The translations under genes were made by a program, and so were the position numbers. From Bradyrhizobium yuanmingense (GTDB taxonomy: Bacteria; Pseudomonadota; Alphaproteobacteria; Rhizobiales; Xanthobacteraceae): a stretch of 64,000 nt of DNA. The notes beneath the pieces are model-generated. The model ran no database searches and was not told the DNA's origin. It saw only the letters and a program-made list of their open reading frames with translations. Location: assembly GCF_900094575.1 (NCBI RefSeq), contig NZ_FMAE01000003.1, positions 1-64,000 of the forward strand, in the 5' to 3' direction. The stretch's first letter is position 1. Each line of letters starts with the position of its first letter. Below, piece by piece: positions 16,474 through 25,805 of the stretch.

Positions 16474-17601
16474 ATGAACTTCGACTTCTCCGACGATCAA
16501 AAGCAGCTCCGTGATCAGGCGCGCAAGTTCCTCGCCGAGAAATGCTCGCCCAAGGCGGTGCGTGTCGTGCTCGACGGCAAGGCGCCTTACGACAAGGAGC
16601 TGTGGAAAGGCCTCGCCGAGATGGGCTTCCTCGGCGTCGCGATTCCCGAGGAGTTCGGCGGCGCCGGCGCCGGTCATCTCGAGCTGTGCGTAATCGCGGA
16701 AGAAATGGGCCGGGCCAACGCGCCGGTGCCGTTTTCCTCGACCGTGTACCTCGCCGCCGAAGCGCTGCTGATCGCCGGCAGCGAGGCGCAGAAGAAGAAA
16801 TGGCTGCCGGCGGTTGCTTCCGGCGAGGCCATCGGCACGCTGGCGCTGTTCGAGGGCAAGGGCAACCCGGCGCCAAAGAACGTCAAGCTTACGGCCGCGA
16901 ACGGCGTGCTCAACGGCGTCAAGAAGCCGGTCGCCGATGGCGCGATCGCGGATTTTGCGGTGGTCGCCGCGCGCACGGGATCGAGTGGGCGCGACAATGA
17001 CATCTCGCTGTTCCTGGTCGCTCTCAAAGCCGCCGGCGTCGATGTGAAGAGCCTCACCAACCTCGATCCGACCCGCGGACAGGCCGAGATCACCTTCAAG
17101 GACGTCAAAGCCGAGCCGCTCGGAGCTGCGGGCGACGGCTGGAGCATCCTCACCCAGGTGCTCGACCGCGCCGCGGTGCTGTGCGCGTTCGAGCAGGTCG
17201 GCGGCGCCGATCGCGCGCTGGAGATGGGCCGCGACTACGCGCTGGACCGCATCGCCTTCGGCCGGCAGATCGGCTCATTCCAGGCGGTCAAGCACATGCT
17301 CGCCGACATGTACGTCTCGGCGACGCTGGCGCGCTCCAACAGCTATTACGGCGCCTGGGCGCTCTCGACCAATGCGGCCGAACTGCCGGAAGCCGCCGCT
17401 GCGGCGCGCATCAGCGCGACGCAGGCGTTCCAGCACTGCGCCAAGAACAACATCCAGGTTCACGGCGGCATGGGCTTCACCTGGGAATTCGACTGCCACA
17501 TGTACTATCGCCGCGCCAACGCGATGGCGCTCGGGCTCGGCAGCCTCACTTATTGGGAAGATCAGCTGATCGACCGGATGCGGAAGAAGAACGCAGCGTA
17601 A
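16474..17601 (+). CDS. Acyl-CoA dehydrogenase, short (PimD-like) subunit
   Basis: 375 residues with the three-part acyl-CoA dehydrogenase fold (IPEEFGGAGAGHLELC; a degenerate FAD loop around ALFEGKGNP; ALDRIAFGRQIGSFQAVKHMLADM). At the position of the IVD-type catalytic glutamate it reads VLDRAAVL (Asp), and at the MCAD-type position it reads YYRRANAMAL, so it may be the less active partner of a heteromer. Such short/long pairs are known (PimC/PimD, mycobacterial FadE alpha2-beta2 enzymes). Two long-type genes follow directly. A strong AAGAGG site precedes the ATG. Confidence 0.85.
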   Translation: MNFDFSDDQKQLRDQARKFLAEKCSPKAVRVVLDGKAPYDKELWKGLAEMGFLGVAIPEEFGGAGAGHLELCVIAEEMGRANAPVPFSSTVYLAAEALLIAGSEAQKKKWLPAVASGEAIGTLALFEGKGNPAPKNVKLTAANGVLNGVKKPVADGAIADFAVVAARTGSSGRDNDISLFLVALKAAGVDVKSLTNLDPTRGQAEITFKDVKAEPLGAAGDGWSILTQVLDRAAVLCAFEQVGGADRALEMGRDYALDRIAFGRQIGSFQAVKHMLADMYVSATLARSNSYYGAWALSTNAAELPEAAAAARISATQAFQHCAKNNIQVHGGMGFTWEFDCHMYYRRANAMALGLGSLTYWEDQLIDRMRKKNAA

Positions 17602-17610
17602 CGACAGGTG

Positions 17611-17702
17611 CGTAGGGTGGGTTAGCCGAAGGCGTAACCTACCATCGACCGGCAGTGCTCGACAGAATTGGTGGACTACGCCTCCGGCTAATCCACCCTA
17701 CG
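17611..17702. repeat. Palindromic element, 'CGTAGGGTGGGTTAGC' family
   Basis: CGTAGGGTGGGTTAGCCG at the left end is mirrored by CGGCTAATCCACCCTACG at the right end. It fills the space between the short and the first long acyl-CoA dehydrogenase gene. Confidence 0.9.
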
Positions 17703-17720
17703 GACAAACAGAGAAGCAAG

Positions 17721-18965
17721 ATGAACTTCGACGACACCCCGCAGGAAGCCGAATTCCGCGCCACCGCCCGCGCCTGGATCAGTGCGAACGCGCCCAAGCA
17801 ATACGAGGAGGAGCTGCGCAAATCCTCACTCGGCCGCACCGTGCTCAAGAACGCTGACATTCTCGAAGTGGCAAAAGCCTGGCAGAAGAAAAAGGCCGAC
17901 GCCGGCTGGGCCTGCCTGCACTGGCCGAAGGAATATGGCGGCCGCGGCGCCTCGCCGATCGAGCGCGTGATCTGGCAGCAGGAGGAGGGGCCGTTCGGCC
18001 AGCTCTCCCGCATGTTCATCATCGGTCACGGCATGTGCGGGCCGACCATGATGGCGTTCGCGCGCGAGGAGCATAAGCGGACCTATCTGCCGCCGCTCGC
18101 CTCCGGCGAGAAGGTCTGGTGCCAGCTGTTCTCCGAGCCCGCCGGCGGCTCGGACGTTGCGGGCCTGCGCACACGCGCGGAGAAGGACGGCGACGACTGG
18201 ATCATCAACGGCCAGAAGATCTGGACCTCGGGTGCACATTATTCAGACTACGGCATCCTGCTCACGCGCACCGATCCGACCGTGCCCAAGCACAAGGGCC
18301 TCACCATGTTCTTCCTGGACATGAAGAGCCCCGGCGTCGAGGTGCGGCCGATCAAGCAGGCGAGCGGCGCCTCGGACTTCAACGAGGTTTATTTCACCAA
18401 TGTCCGCATCCCCGACCATCAGCGCCTCGGCGAGGTCGGTGACGGCTGGAACGTCTCGCTGACCACGCTGATGAACGAGCGCAGTGCGATCGGCGCGGCC
18501 GTCTCGACCGGTTTCCCCGAACTGTTCGAGTACTGCTCCAGCCTGATGCTCGACGACGGCCCGGCGATCGAGGATCGCGCGGTGCGATCCAAGCTGGCGA
18601 ACTGGGCGGTGAAGGCAAGCGGGCTGAAATACACCAGCATGCGCGCGATCTCGGCGCTGTCGAGGGGCGAACGCCCGGGACCGGAGAACTCCATTGGCAA
18701 GCTGGTGGCGGGCTCCATGATCCAGGACGTTGCGACCTATGCGCTCGATCTGCAGGGCGCGTCCGGAATCGTCAGCGGCGAGGATGGCGAGCTGGCGGGC
18801 CGTTTCCAGGCCATGTTGCTGCGTGCGCCCGGCACCCGCGTCGAAGGCGGCACCGACGAGATCATGCGCAACATCATCGCCGAGCGGGTGCTGGGCCTGC
18901 CCGGCGACATCCGGGTCGACAAGGACGTGCCGTTCAACAAGATCCCGACGAAGGGAAGAGGGTAG
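17721..18965 (+). CDS. Acyl-CoA dehydrogenase, long (PimC-like) subunit, copy A
   Basis: 414 residues. WACLHWPKEYGGRGASPIER, the FAD-contact motif CQLFSEPAGGSDVAGL, KIWTSGAHYSDYGIL and the C-terminal EGGTDEIMRNIIAERVLGLP identify a full acyl-CoA dehydrogenase. E253 in LTTLMNERSAIG aligns by eye with the isovaleryl-CoA-dehydrogenase-type catalytic base, so this subunit should be catalytic. It oxidises acyl-CoA to enoyl-CoA and passes electrons to ETF. The ATG is preceded by AGAGAAGC. A near copy follows 9 bases after its stop, and the probable short partner precedes it. Confidence 0.88.
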   Translation: MNFDDTPQEAEFRATARAWISANAPKQYEEELRKSSLGRTVLKNADILEVAKAWQKKKADAGWACLHWPKEYGGRGASPIERVIWQQEEGPFGQLSRMFIIGHGMCGPTMMAFAREEHKRTYLPPLASGEKVWCQLFSEPAGGSDVAGLRTRAEKDGDDWIINGQKIWTSGAHYSDYGILLTRTDPTVPKHKGLTMFFLDMKSPGVEVRPIKQASGASDFNEVYFTNVRIPDHQRLGEVGDGWNVSLTTLMNERSAIGAAVSTGFPELFEYCSSLMLDDGPAIEDRAVRSKLANWAVKASGLKYTSMRAISALSRGERPGPENSIGKLVAGSMIQDVATYALDLQGASGIVSGEDGELAGRFQAMLLRAPGTRVEGGTDEIMRNIIAERVLGLPGDIRVDKDVPFNKIPTKGRG

Positions 18966-18974
18966 AGGTCCGCC

Positions 18975-20219
18975 ATGAATTTCGACGACACCCCGCAGGA
19001 AGCCGCATTCCGCGAGACCGCGCGCAAATGGATCGAGGCCAATGCGCCGAAGGAATTGCAGGCCGAGCTGTCAAAGTCCTCGCTCGGCCGCATCCGCCTT
19101 GCCAATCGCGACATCGTCGATGTCGGCAAGGCCTGGCAGAAGAAGAAGTTCGAGGGCAATTGGGCCTGCCTGCACTGGCCGAAGGAGTATGGCGGCCGCG
19201 GCGCCACGCCGATCGAAAAGGTGATCTGGCAGCAGGAGGAGGGCGTCTACGGCAAGCTGACGCAGCCGTTCCAGATCGGCGAGGGCATGTGCGGCCCGAC
19301 CGTGATGGCGTTCGGCAGCGAGGAGGCCAAGCGCCGTTACTTGCCGAAGCTCGCATCGGGCGAGGAGATCTGGTGCCAGCTGTTCTCCGAACCGTCTGCC
19401 GGCTCGGACGTCGCGGGCCTTCGCACCCGCGCGGAGAAGAAGGGCGACAATTGGGTCGTCAACGGCCAGAAGATCTGGACCTCGGGCGCGCATTATTCCG
19501 ACTACGGTCTTTTGATCGCGCGCACCGATCCGAACGTGCCCAAGCACAAGGGGCTCACCATGTTCTTCCTGGACATGAAGAGCCCGGGCGTCGAGGTGAG
19601 GCCGATCAAGCAGGCCAACGGCATGCAGGAGTTCAACGAGGTCTATTTCACCGATGTGGTGATCCCCGACAGCCAGCGGCTGGGCGCCGTCGGCGACGGC
19701 TGGAACGTCTCGCTGACCACGCTGATGAACGAGCGCATGTCGATCGGTGCGCGGCTCGCGACCGGCGTGCCCGAAATGTTCGAGCTCTGCTCGAACCTGA
19801 TGCTGGAGGATGGCCTCGCCATCGACGATCCCGCCGTGCGCTCGAAGCTCGCGAGCTGGGCGGCCAAGTCGAACGGACTGAAATACACCAGCTATCGCAC
19901 CATCTCGGCGCTGTCGAAAGGCGAGCGGCCGGGCCCGGAGAATTCGATCGGCAAGCTGGTCTCGGGCATGATGCTGCAGGACATCGCGACTTACGCCATG
20001 GACCTGCAGGGCGCGGCCGGTATTCTCACCGGCAACGACGAGGAAACCGCGCAGGGTCAATTCCAGCAGATGCTGCTGTCCTCGCCTTCGATGCGCATCG
20101 CCGGCGGTACCGACGAGATCCTGCGCAACATCATCGCCGAGCGCGTGCTGGGTCTGCCGGGCGACATTCGCGTCGACAAGGACGTGCCGTACAACAAGAT
20201 CCCGACCAAGGGGCGGTGA
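18975..20219 (+). CDS. Acyl-CoA dehydrogenase, long (PimC-like) subunit, copy B
   Basis: 414 residues, co-linear with copy A and about 70-80% identical by eye. Both begin MNFDDTPQEA, both have E253 in MNER, and both end GDIRVDKDVP.NKIPTKGR. FAD and catalytic motifs are intact (CQLFSEPSAGSDVAGL, KIWTSGAHYSDYG). It starts 9 bases after copy A and must be cotranscribed with it. The differences are concentrated in the N-terminal domain (residues 22-60) and around residue 95-100, where substrate and subunit contacts would lie. That fits divergence to a second acyl chain or partner rather than simple dosage. Confidence 0.88.
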   Translation: MNFDDTPQEAAFRETARKWIEANAPKELQAELSKSSLGRIRLANRDIVDVGKAWQKKKFEGNWACLHWPKEYGGRGATPIEKVIWQQEEGVYGKLTQPFQIGEGMCGPTVMAFGSEEAKRRYLPKLASGEEIWCQLFSEPSAGSDVAGLRTRAEKKGDNWVVNGQKIWTSGAHYSDYGLLIARTDPNVPKHKGLTMFFLDMKSPGVEVRPIKQANGMQEFNEVYFTDVVIPDSQRLGAVGDGWNVSLTTLMNERMSIGARLATGVPEMFELCSNLMLEDGLAIDDPAVRSKLASWAAKSNGLKYTSYRTISALSKGERPGPENSIGKLVSGMMLQDIATYAMDLQGAAGILTGNDEETAQGQFQQMLLSSPSMRIAGGTDEILRNIIAERVLGLPGDIRVDKDVPYNKIPTKGR

Positions 20220-20240
20220 TCGCGCGCGCTGAGCATGCAC

Positions 20241-20276
20241 CTCGGGTGGGCAAAGGCGCAAAGCGCCGTGCCCACC
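20241..20276. repeat. Short GC-rich hairpin, 'GGGTGGGCAAAGGCGC' family
   Basis: CGGGTGGGCAAAGGCGC can fold onto GCGCCGTGCCCACCC. It sits between two convergent genes and probably helps end transcription, although there is no T-run. It is a shortened relative of the element at 320. Confidence 0.75.
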
Positions 20277-20288
20277 CTTGCGTGTTGC

Positions 20289-21884
20289 TCACTCCACCCC
20301 GATCGTCGTCAGGTCCTGGAACCAGTGCTGCGCCTGCACGAACTGCTTGATCTTCGGTGACAGCGCGTGCGGGTTGGTGTCGTGGACGACCCACACCAGC
20401 GTGGCATCGTCCACAATCAGCGCATGCGCCTGCGCCAGCAATTGATCCTGCTTGGTGCTATCGAAAGTCTGCTTGGCCTCGTCGATCAGCGCGTCGACCT
20501 TCGGGTTCTTGTAGCCGCCCCAATTGACGCCAACCGGCGCGATCTGGCCTGAATGGAAAAAGCGGACGATGGCGTAGAGCGGATCTGAGGTGACATAGGC
20601 GATGTTGTTGGAGGTGATGCCGGCGTTCATCTCGTCGGCGGCGCCCTTGCGCCAATGCGTATAGAGCGTCTCCAGCTCGACCACCTTGAAGTCGATCTCG
20701 ATGCCGATCTCCTTGAAGCTCTGCTGCAGGAATTCGTTCATCGGCAGCGACAGCATCTGGCCGGTGCCGCCTTGCGCGATGATGAAGGTGGTCTTCAGAG
20801 GCTTTGCTTTGGAATAGCCCGCTTCCTCCACCAGCTTCTTGGCGGCGGCGAGATCATATTTCAGCTCGAAGCTGGGCTTGCCGAACCACGGGCTCGACGG
20901 GTCGACCTGGCCCTTGGCGGGCTTGGCGAGGCCGTTCATCAGGCCGACGACTTCGTCGCGGTTGATCGCAAGGTTCAGCGCCTTGCGCAGGCGGATGTCG
21001 GTCCAGGGCGAGCCCGGCAGCACGCTGAGGTGATAATTCCAGACATGCGGCGTGACGTTGTCGACCAGCTTCATGCCGGCCGCCTTCAACTGCGGCACAG
21101 CATCCGGCGCCGGCGTCTCGATCAGGTCGACCTGGCCGGCGAGCAGCGCGTTGGTGCGCGTCAGCGCTTCCGGCATCGGCACCAGCACGATCTTGTCGGC
21201 CTTGGGAATGCGCTTCTTGTTCCAGTAGTCCGGATTTTTGCTGAGCTCGGCGAGCTCGCGCGGCACCAGCTTCGTCAGCTTGAACGGGCCGGTTCCCGAG
21301 GGCTGGCTGGCGAACTTGTCCCAATCCTTCCCGAGCTTTTCATATTGCGCCGGGCTCGAGACCAGGAACCACAGCATCTGATAGGGAAAGAAGGAATCCA
21401 CCGTCTTGGTGGTGATCTCCACCGTGAAGTCGTCGATCTTGGCGTAGCTGGCGACGGAGGGGAGGCGGGTCTTCACCTGCGCGCTCTGCCGCTTGTCGAA
21501 TTGCGGCGCCTTGTCGTTGAGCACCTTGTCGAGATTCCAGATCACCGCATCGGCGTTGAAATCGCTGCCGTCGTGAAACTTCACGCCCTTGCGCAGGGTG
21601 AAGCGCCACTTCGTCTTGTCGGCGTCGTCCACCTTCCATTCGGTGGCGAGGCCCGGCACCAGCTTGCCGGGGCGGTCGGCGACGTCCATCTCCCAGGCCA
21701 CCAGCGGATCGTAGATCGTGTAGGCCGTGAACTGATAGGCGCCGGCGCCGCGGTCGGGCTGGCCGGTGGTGAGTGGAATATCCGCCATCGAGATCCCGTA
21801 ACGCACCACAGTTTCGGCGTGCGCCGGGATTGCGGACACCAAAAGTGCAAGCACGGCGAGACAGGTCGATAGACGAATACGCAT
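20289..21884 (-). CDS. ABC transporter substrate-binding protein, family 5 (dipeptide/oligopeptide type)
   Basis: 531 residues with a Sec signal (MRIRLSTCLAVLALLVSAIPAHA, cleavage about residue 23). SBP family 5 hallmarks are present: ATEWKVDDADKTKWRFTLRKGVKFHDGSDFNADAVIWNLD, TGPFKLTK, NKKRIPKADKIV and IRLRKALNLAINRDEV. The ATG at 21884 is preceded by GGAGCTTT. It is divergent from a second family-5 binding protein that heads the importer operon, so it may be an alternative receptor for the same permease. The ligand is unknown; family 5 covers peptides, amides, opines and other solutes. Confidence 0.9.
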   Translation of the reverse strand: MRIRLSTCLAVLALLVSAIPAHAETVVRYGISMADIPLTTGQPDRGAGAYQFTAYTIYDPLVAWEMDVADRPGKLVPGLATEWKVDDADKTKWRFTLRKGVKFHDGSDFNADAVIWNLDKVLNDKAPQFDKRQSAQVKTRLPSVASYAKIDDFTVEITTKTVDSFFPYQMLWFLVSSPAQYEKLGKDWDKFASQPSGTGPFKLTKLVPRELAELSKNPDYWNKKRIPKADKIVLVPMPEALTRTNALLAGQVDLIETPAPDAVPQLKAAGMKLVDNVTPHVWNYHLSVLPGSPWTDIRLRKALNLAINRDEVVGLMNGLAKPAKGQVDPSSPWFGKPSFELKYDLAAAKKLVEEAGYSKAKPLKTTFIIAQGGTGQMLSLPMNEFLQQSFKEIGIEIDFKVVELETLYTHWRKGAADEMNAGITSNNIAYVTSDPLYAIVRFFHSGQIAPVGVNWGGYKNPKVDALIDEAKQTFDSTKQDQLLAQAHALIVDDATLVWVVHDTNPHALSPKIKQFVQAQHWFQDLTTIGVE

Positions 21885-22082
21885 GGCCCAAAGCTCCAGG
21901 GGGATCTGGGACCAAACCTGCAATCTTGATGCCAGAATAGGCAGCACGCCGATTTAGCCCGCGCGTCATCACAAGGACTTGTCGTCGCAGGGGCAATTCG
22001 CAGAAAAAGTTTTCCCTTGGCATAGCCATTGCATACGATTGCATCAAAATTAATCATCGGAAGCCGGAAAGGGACTGAGGCG

Positions 22083-23744
22083 ATGTTTATCAAGAACAAC
22101 AACACACGGGCGGCGCTGATCGCGCTGTTGGCGCTTGGCAGCGCAGCCGCATGGCCGCGGGTGGCGGCTGCCGAAACTGTGCTGCGCATCGGCATGACTG
22201 CTGCCGATATTCCGCGCACGCTCGGCCAGCCCGATCAGGGTTTTGAGGGCAACCGCTTCACCGGCCTCACCATGTACGATGCGCTGACCAGCTGGGACCT
22301 GTCCTCTGCCGACAAGGCGAGCGTGGTGATCCCCCGCCTTGCCACCGAATGGAAGGTCGACGATGCCGACAAGACCAAATGGACCTTCAAGCTGCGCCCA
22401 GGCGTCACCTTCCATGACGGCTCGCCGTTCAATGCCGATGCGGTGGTGTGGAATGTCGAGAAGGTGCTGAAGCAGGATGCGCCGCAATTCGACGCCAGCC
22501 AGGTCGGCGTCACGGCCTCGCGCATGCCCACGCTGGCCTCCGCGAAGAAGATCGACGACATGACCGTCGAGCTCACCACCAAGGAGCCCGACAGCTTCCT
22601 GCCGATCAACCTCACCAATCTGTTCATGGCAAGCCCGGCGAAGTGGCAGTCCTTCTACGACAAGGCGGAAGGCGCCGACGCCAAGGCGAAATCGCAGGCC
22701 GCATGGACCGCCTTCGCCAGGAGCGCCTCGGGCACCGGGCCGTGGAAGATGGCGAGCTTCACCCCGCGCGAGCGGCTCGAGCTGGTCAAGAACGCGAGCT
22801 ACTGGAACAAGGCGCGCGTGCCCAAGGTCGACAAGATGGTGCTGCTGCCGATGCCGGAAGCCAACGCGCGCACCGCGGCGCTGCTGTCCGGCCAGGTCGA
22901 TTGGGTCGAGGCGCCGGCACCGGACGCGCTGCCCGAGCTCAAGCAGCGCGGCTTCAAGCTCTATTCCAACGAGCAGCCGCACGTCTGGCCGTGGCAGTTC
23001 TCGCGCGTCGAGGGCTCGCCCTGGAACGACATCCGAGTGCGCAAGGCCGCGAACCTCTGCGTCGACCGCGAAGGCCTCAGGGACGGTCTGCTCGCGGGGC
23101 TGATGGTGCCGGCGTCCGGCACCTTCGAGCCCGGCCATCCCTGGCGCGGCAATCCCACCTTCCAGATCAAGTACGACAAGGCGGCTGCGCAAAAGCTGAT
23201 GCAGGAGGCCGGCTACGGTCCCAACAAGAAGCTGACCGTGAAGACGCAGACGTCCGCGTCCGGCTCGGGCCAGATGCAGCCCTTGCCGATGAACGAGTAT
23301 CTCCAGCAGGCGCTGGCCGAATGCTATTTCGACGTCCAGCTCGACGTCATCGAATGGAATACGCTGTTCACCAACTGGCGCCGCGGCGCCAAGGATCCCA
23401 GCGCCAACGGCTCGCACGCGACCAACGTCACCTACGCGGCGATGGACCCGTTCTTCGCGCTGGTGCGCTTCCTGCAGTCGGGCATGGCGCCGCCGGTCTC
23501 GAACAATTGGGGCTTCATCAACAACCCCAAATTCGACGAGCTGGTGAAGAAGGCGCGCCAGACCTTCGATCCTGCCGCGCGCGACGCCGCACTCGCCGAA
23601 TTGCACGCAGCCTCCGTCGACGACGCCGCTTTCCTCTACGTCGCCCACGACGTCGGCCCGCGCGCCATGAGCCCGAAGGTGACAGGCGTCGTGCAACCGA
23701 AGAGCTGGTTCATCGACTTCTCGCCGGTGTCGATCGCGCAGTAA
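22083..23744 (+). CDS. ABC transporter substrate-binding protein, family 5, first gene of importer operon
   Basis: 553 residues. The signal peptide runs to about residue 30 (ALGSAAAWPRVAAA). The same core motifs as the divergent neighbour are seen (ATEWKVDDADKTKWTFKLRPGVTFHDGSPFNADAVVWNVE, TGPWKMASF, IRVRKAANLCVDREG), so the two are paralogues, but it is clearly diverged from it. It delivers its ligand to the permease pair encoded 195 bases downstream. A compound palindrome in that gap could hold the binding-protein message at a higher level than the membrane genes. The amidase encoded in the same operon suggests an amide-containing ligand. Confidence 0.9.
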   Translation: MFIKNNNTRAALIALLALGSAAAWPRVAAAETVLRIGMTAADIPRTLGQPDQGFEGNRFTGLTMYDALTSWDLSSADKASVVIPRLATEWKVDDADKTKWTFKLRPGVTFHDGSPFNADAVVWNVEKVLKQDAPQFDASQVGVTASRMPTLASAKKIDDMTVELTTKEPDSFLPINLTNLFMASPAKWQSFYDKAEGADAKAKSQAAWTAFARSASGTGPWKMASFTPRERLELVKNASYWNKARVPKVDKMVLLPMPEANARTAALLSGQVDWVEAPAPDALPELKQRGFKLYSNEQPHVWPWQFSRVEGSPWNDIRVRKAANLCVDREGLRDGLLAGLMVPASGTFEPGHPWRGNPTFQIKYDKAAAQKLMQEAGYGPNKKLTVKTQTSASGSGQMQPLPMNEYLQQALAECYFDVQLDVIEWNTLFTNWRRGAKDPSANGSHATNVTYAAMDPFFALVRFLQSGMAPPVSNNWGFINNPKFDELVKKARQTFDPAARDAALAELHAASVDDAAFLYVAHDVGPRAMSPKVTGVVQPKSWFIDFSPVSIAQ

Positions 23745-23765
23745 TTCGCGCCACACGCACAGTGC

Positions 23766-23924
23766 ACCCTCTCCCCTTGCGGGAGAGGGTGGCTTCGCGG
23801 ATAGCGAAGCCGGGTGAGGGGTCTCTCTCCGCGAGTGATCCTTCCTCCATTTGATAATGCTGTAACCGCGGACAGAACCCCTCATCCGGCGCTTGCGCGC
23901 CACCTTCTCCCGCAAGGGGAGAAG
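23766..23924. repeat. Compound palindromic element, 'CCCTCTCCCCTTGCGGGAGAGGG' family
   Basis: Begins ACCCTCTCCCCTTGCGGGAGAGGGT and ends CACCTTCTCCCGCAAGGGGAGAAGG, each a stable hairpin. Outer segments are complementary too (CCGGGTGAGGGG, CCCCTCATCCGG). It lies inside the importer operon between binding protein and first permease, and its right end overlaps the ribosome site region of the permease gene. Confidence 0.88.
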
Positions 23925-23939
23925 GAAGAAAGAAGACCA

Positions 23940-24893
23940 GTGCTCGCCTATACCGCCAGACGCATTGTCTACGTCGTCCCGATCGTCATCAGCGTGGCGC
24001 TGGTGTGCTTCCTGCTCGTGCACATCACGCCGGGCGATCCGCTGGTCGCCGTGCTGCCGGCCGATGCGTCGCAGGAGCTCGCCGCGCAGCTGCGCGCCGC
24101 CTATGGCTTCGACCGGCCGCTGCCGGTGCAGTTCGGCCTGTGGCTGCTGCGTGCCCTTCATGGCGATCTCGGCAATTCCATCGCGACGGGGCGTCCGGTG
24201 CTGGCCGAGGTCATGCGCGCGGTCGGCAACACCGTCACGCTCGCGATTGCCGCCGCCATCATCGGCTTCACCATGGGCGTCCTGCTCGGCCTGATCGCCG
24301 GCTATTTCCGCGAGACCTGGGTCGACAAGGTCGCGACCTCCTTTGCCATCGCCGGCGTCTCGGTGCCGCATTACTGGCTCGGCATGCTGCTCGTCATCAT
24401 TTTCTCGGTCCAGCTGAACTGGCTGCCCGCGGTCGGCGCCGGCCCCAGCGGCTCCAATTCCTGGGCGTGGGATTGGGCGCACCTCAAATATCTCGTGCTG
24501 CCGGCGATCACGACGTCGGTAATCCCGATGGGCATCGTCACCCGCACGGTGCGCGCGCTCACCGGCGACATCCTCTCGCAGGATTTCGTCGAGGCCTTGC
24601 GCGCAAAGGGCCTGCGCGAAACCGGCGTGTTCCGCCACGTCATCAAGAATGCCGCTCCCACCGCGCTCGCGGTGATGGGGCTTCAGCTCGGCTACATGCT
24701 TGGCGGCTCGATCCTGATCGAGACGGTGTTCTCTTGGCCGGGTTCGGGCTTCCTGCTCAACTCGGCGATCTTCCAGCGCGACCTGCCGCTGCTGCAGGGC
24801 ACGATCCTGATCCTGGCGCTGTTCTTCGTCTTCCTCAATCTCCTGGTCGACATCGCCCAAGCCGCGATCGACCCGCGCATCAAGCGGGGCTAG
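23940..24893 (+). CDS. ABC transporter permease, DppB type
   Basis: 317 residues, six predicted membrane helices. The start VLAYTARRIVYVVPIVISVALVCFLLVHITPGDP is typical of DppB/OppB proteins, and the cytoplasmic EAA loop DFVEALRAKGLRETGVFRHVIKNA, which contacts the ATPase, is well conserved. The GTG at 23940 fits family length; it follows GAAGGAAGAAAG, which partly comes from the palindrome. It forms the membrane channel with the next gene product (3-base gap). Confidence 0.92.
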   Translation: MLAYTARRIVYVVPIVISVALVCFLLVHITPGDPLVAVLPADASQELAAQLRAAYGFDRPLPVQFGLWLLRALHGDLGNSIATGRPVLAEVMRAVGNTVTLAIAAAIIGFTMGVLLGLIAGYFRETWVDKVATSFAIAGVSVPHYWLGMLLVIIFSVQLNWLPAVGAGPSGSNSWAWDWAHLKYLVLPAITTSVIPMGIVTRTVRALTGDILSQDFVEALRAKGLRETGVFRHVIKNAAPTALAVMGLQLGYMLGGSILIETVFSWPGSGFLLNSAIFQRDLPLLQGTILILALFFVFLNLLVDIAQAAIDPRIKRG

Positions 24894-24896
24894 CCG

Positions 24897-25802
24897 ATGA
24901 GCGAGCTTCCGTTGTCCGCCACCGCCAGCGATGCCGCGCTGCAGGCCGCGCCCGCCACCAAGGCGCGCGGTTATTGGGCGACCGTCGGCCGCCGCATCAT
25001 GCGCGACAAGGTCAGCATGGCCTGCGCTCTGGTGCTGCTGCTGATCTTCCTGTCCGCGATCCTCGCGCCGTGGCTCGGTCTCGAAGACCCCTACAAGGGT
25101 TCGATGATCCGCCGCCTCCGCCACATCGGCACCACAGGCTATCCGCTCGGCACCGACGAGCTCGGCCGCGACATGCTGGCCCGGCTGATCTATGGCGGGC
25201 GGCTGTCGCTGGTCATCGGCATCCTGCCGGTGATCCTGGCCTTCTGCATCGGCACCTCGCTCGGCATCATTGCCGGCTATGTCGGCGGCAAGCTCAACAC
25301 CGCGATCATGCGCACGGTGGACGTGTTCTACGCCTTCCCGTCGGTGCTGCTGGCGATCGCGATCTCCGGCGCGCTCGGCGCCGGCATCCTCAACTCCATC
25401 GTGGCGCTCACCATCGTGTTCGTGCCGCAGATCACCCGCGTCGCCGAGAGCGTCACCACCGGCGTGCGCAACATGGACTTCGTCGAGGCCGCCCGTGCCT
25501 CCGGCGCGGGCGCTTTCACCATCATGCGCGTCCACATCCTCGGCAACGTGCTCGGCGCGATCTTCGTCTATGCCACCAGTCTGATCTCGGTCTCGATGAT
25601 CCTGGCGGCCGGTCTGTCCTTCCTCGGCCTCGGCACCAAGCCGCCGGAGCCGGAATGGGGCCTGATGCTGAACACGCTGCGCACCGCGATCTACGTCAAT
25701 CCCTGGGTCGCAGCCTTGCCGGGCGCGATGATCTTCGCGGTCTCGATCTGCTTCAATCTGCTCTCGGACGGCCTGCGTAGCGCCATGGACATCAGGAACT
25801 AG
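24897..25802 (+). CDS. ABC transporter permease, DppC type
   Basis: 301 residues. The N-terminal cytoplasmic segment is followed by the helix [21 protein letters not shown], then [21 protein letters not shown], the hallmark entry to the DppC core. The EAA loop is [26 protein letters not shown]. It pairs with the DppB-like subunit. The ATG is 3 bases after the preceding stop and the following gene starts 3 bases after its own stop, so the operon is translationally coupled. Confidence 0.93.
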   Translation: MSELPLSATASDAALQAAPATKARGYWATVGRRIMRDKVSMACALVLLLIFLSAILAPWLGLEDPYKGSMIRRLRHIGTTGYPLGTDELGRDMLARLIYGGRLSLVIGILPVILAFCIGTSLGIIAGYVGGKLNTAIMRTVDVFYAFPSVLLAIAISGALGAGILNSIVALTIVFVPQITRVAESVTTGVRNMDFVEAARASGAGAFTIMRVHILGNVLGAIFVYATSLISVSMILAAGLSFLGLGTKPPEPEWGLMLNTLRTAIYVNPWVAALPGAMIFAVSICFNLLSDGLRSAMDIRN

Positions 25803-25805
25803 GCC

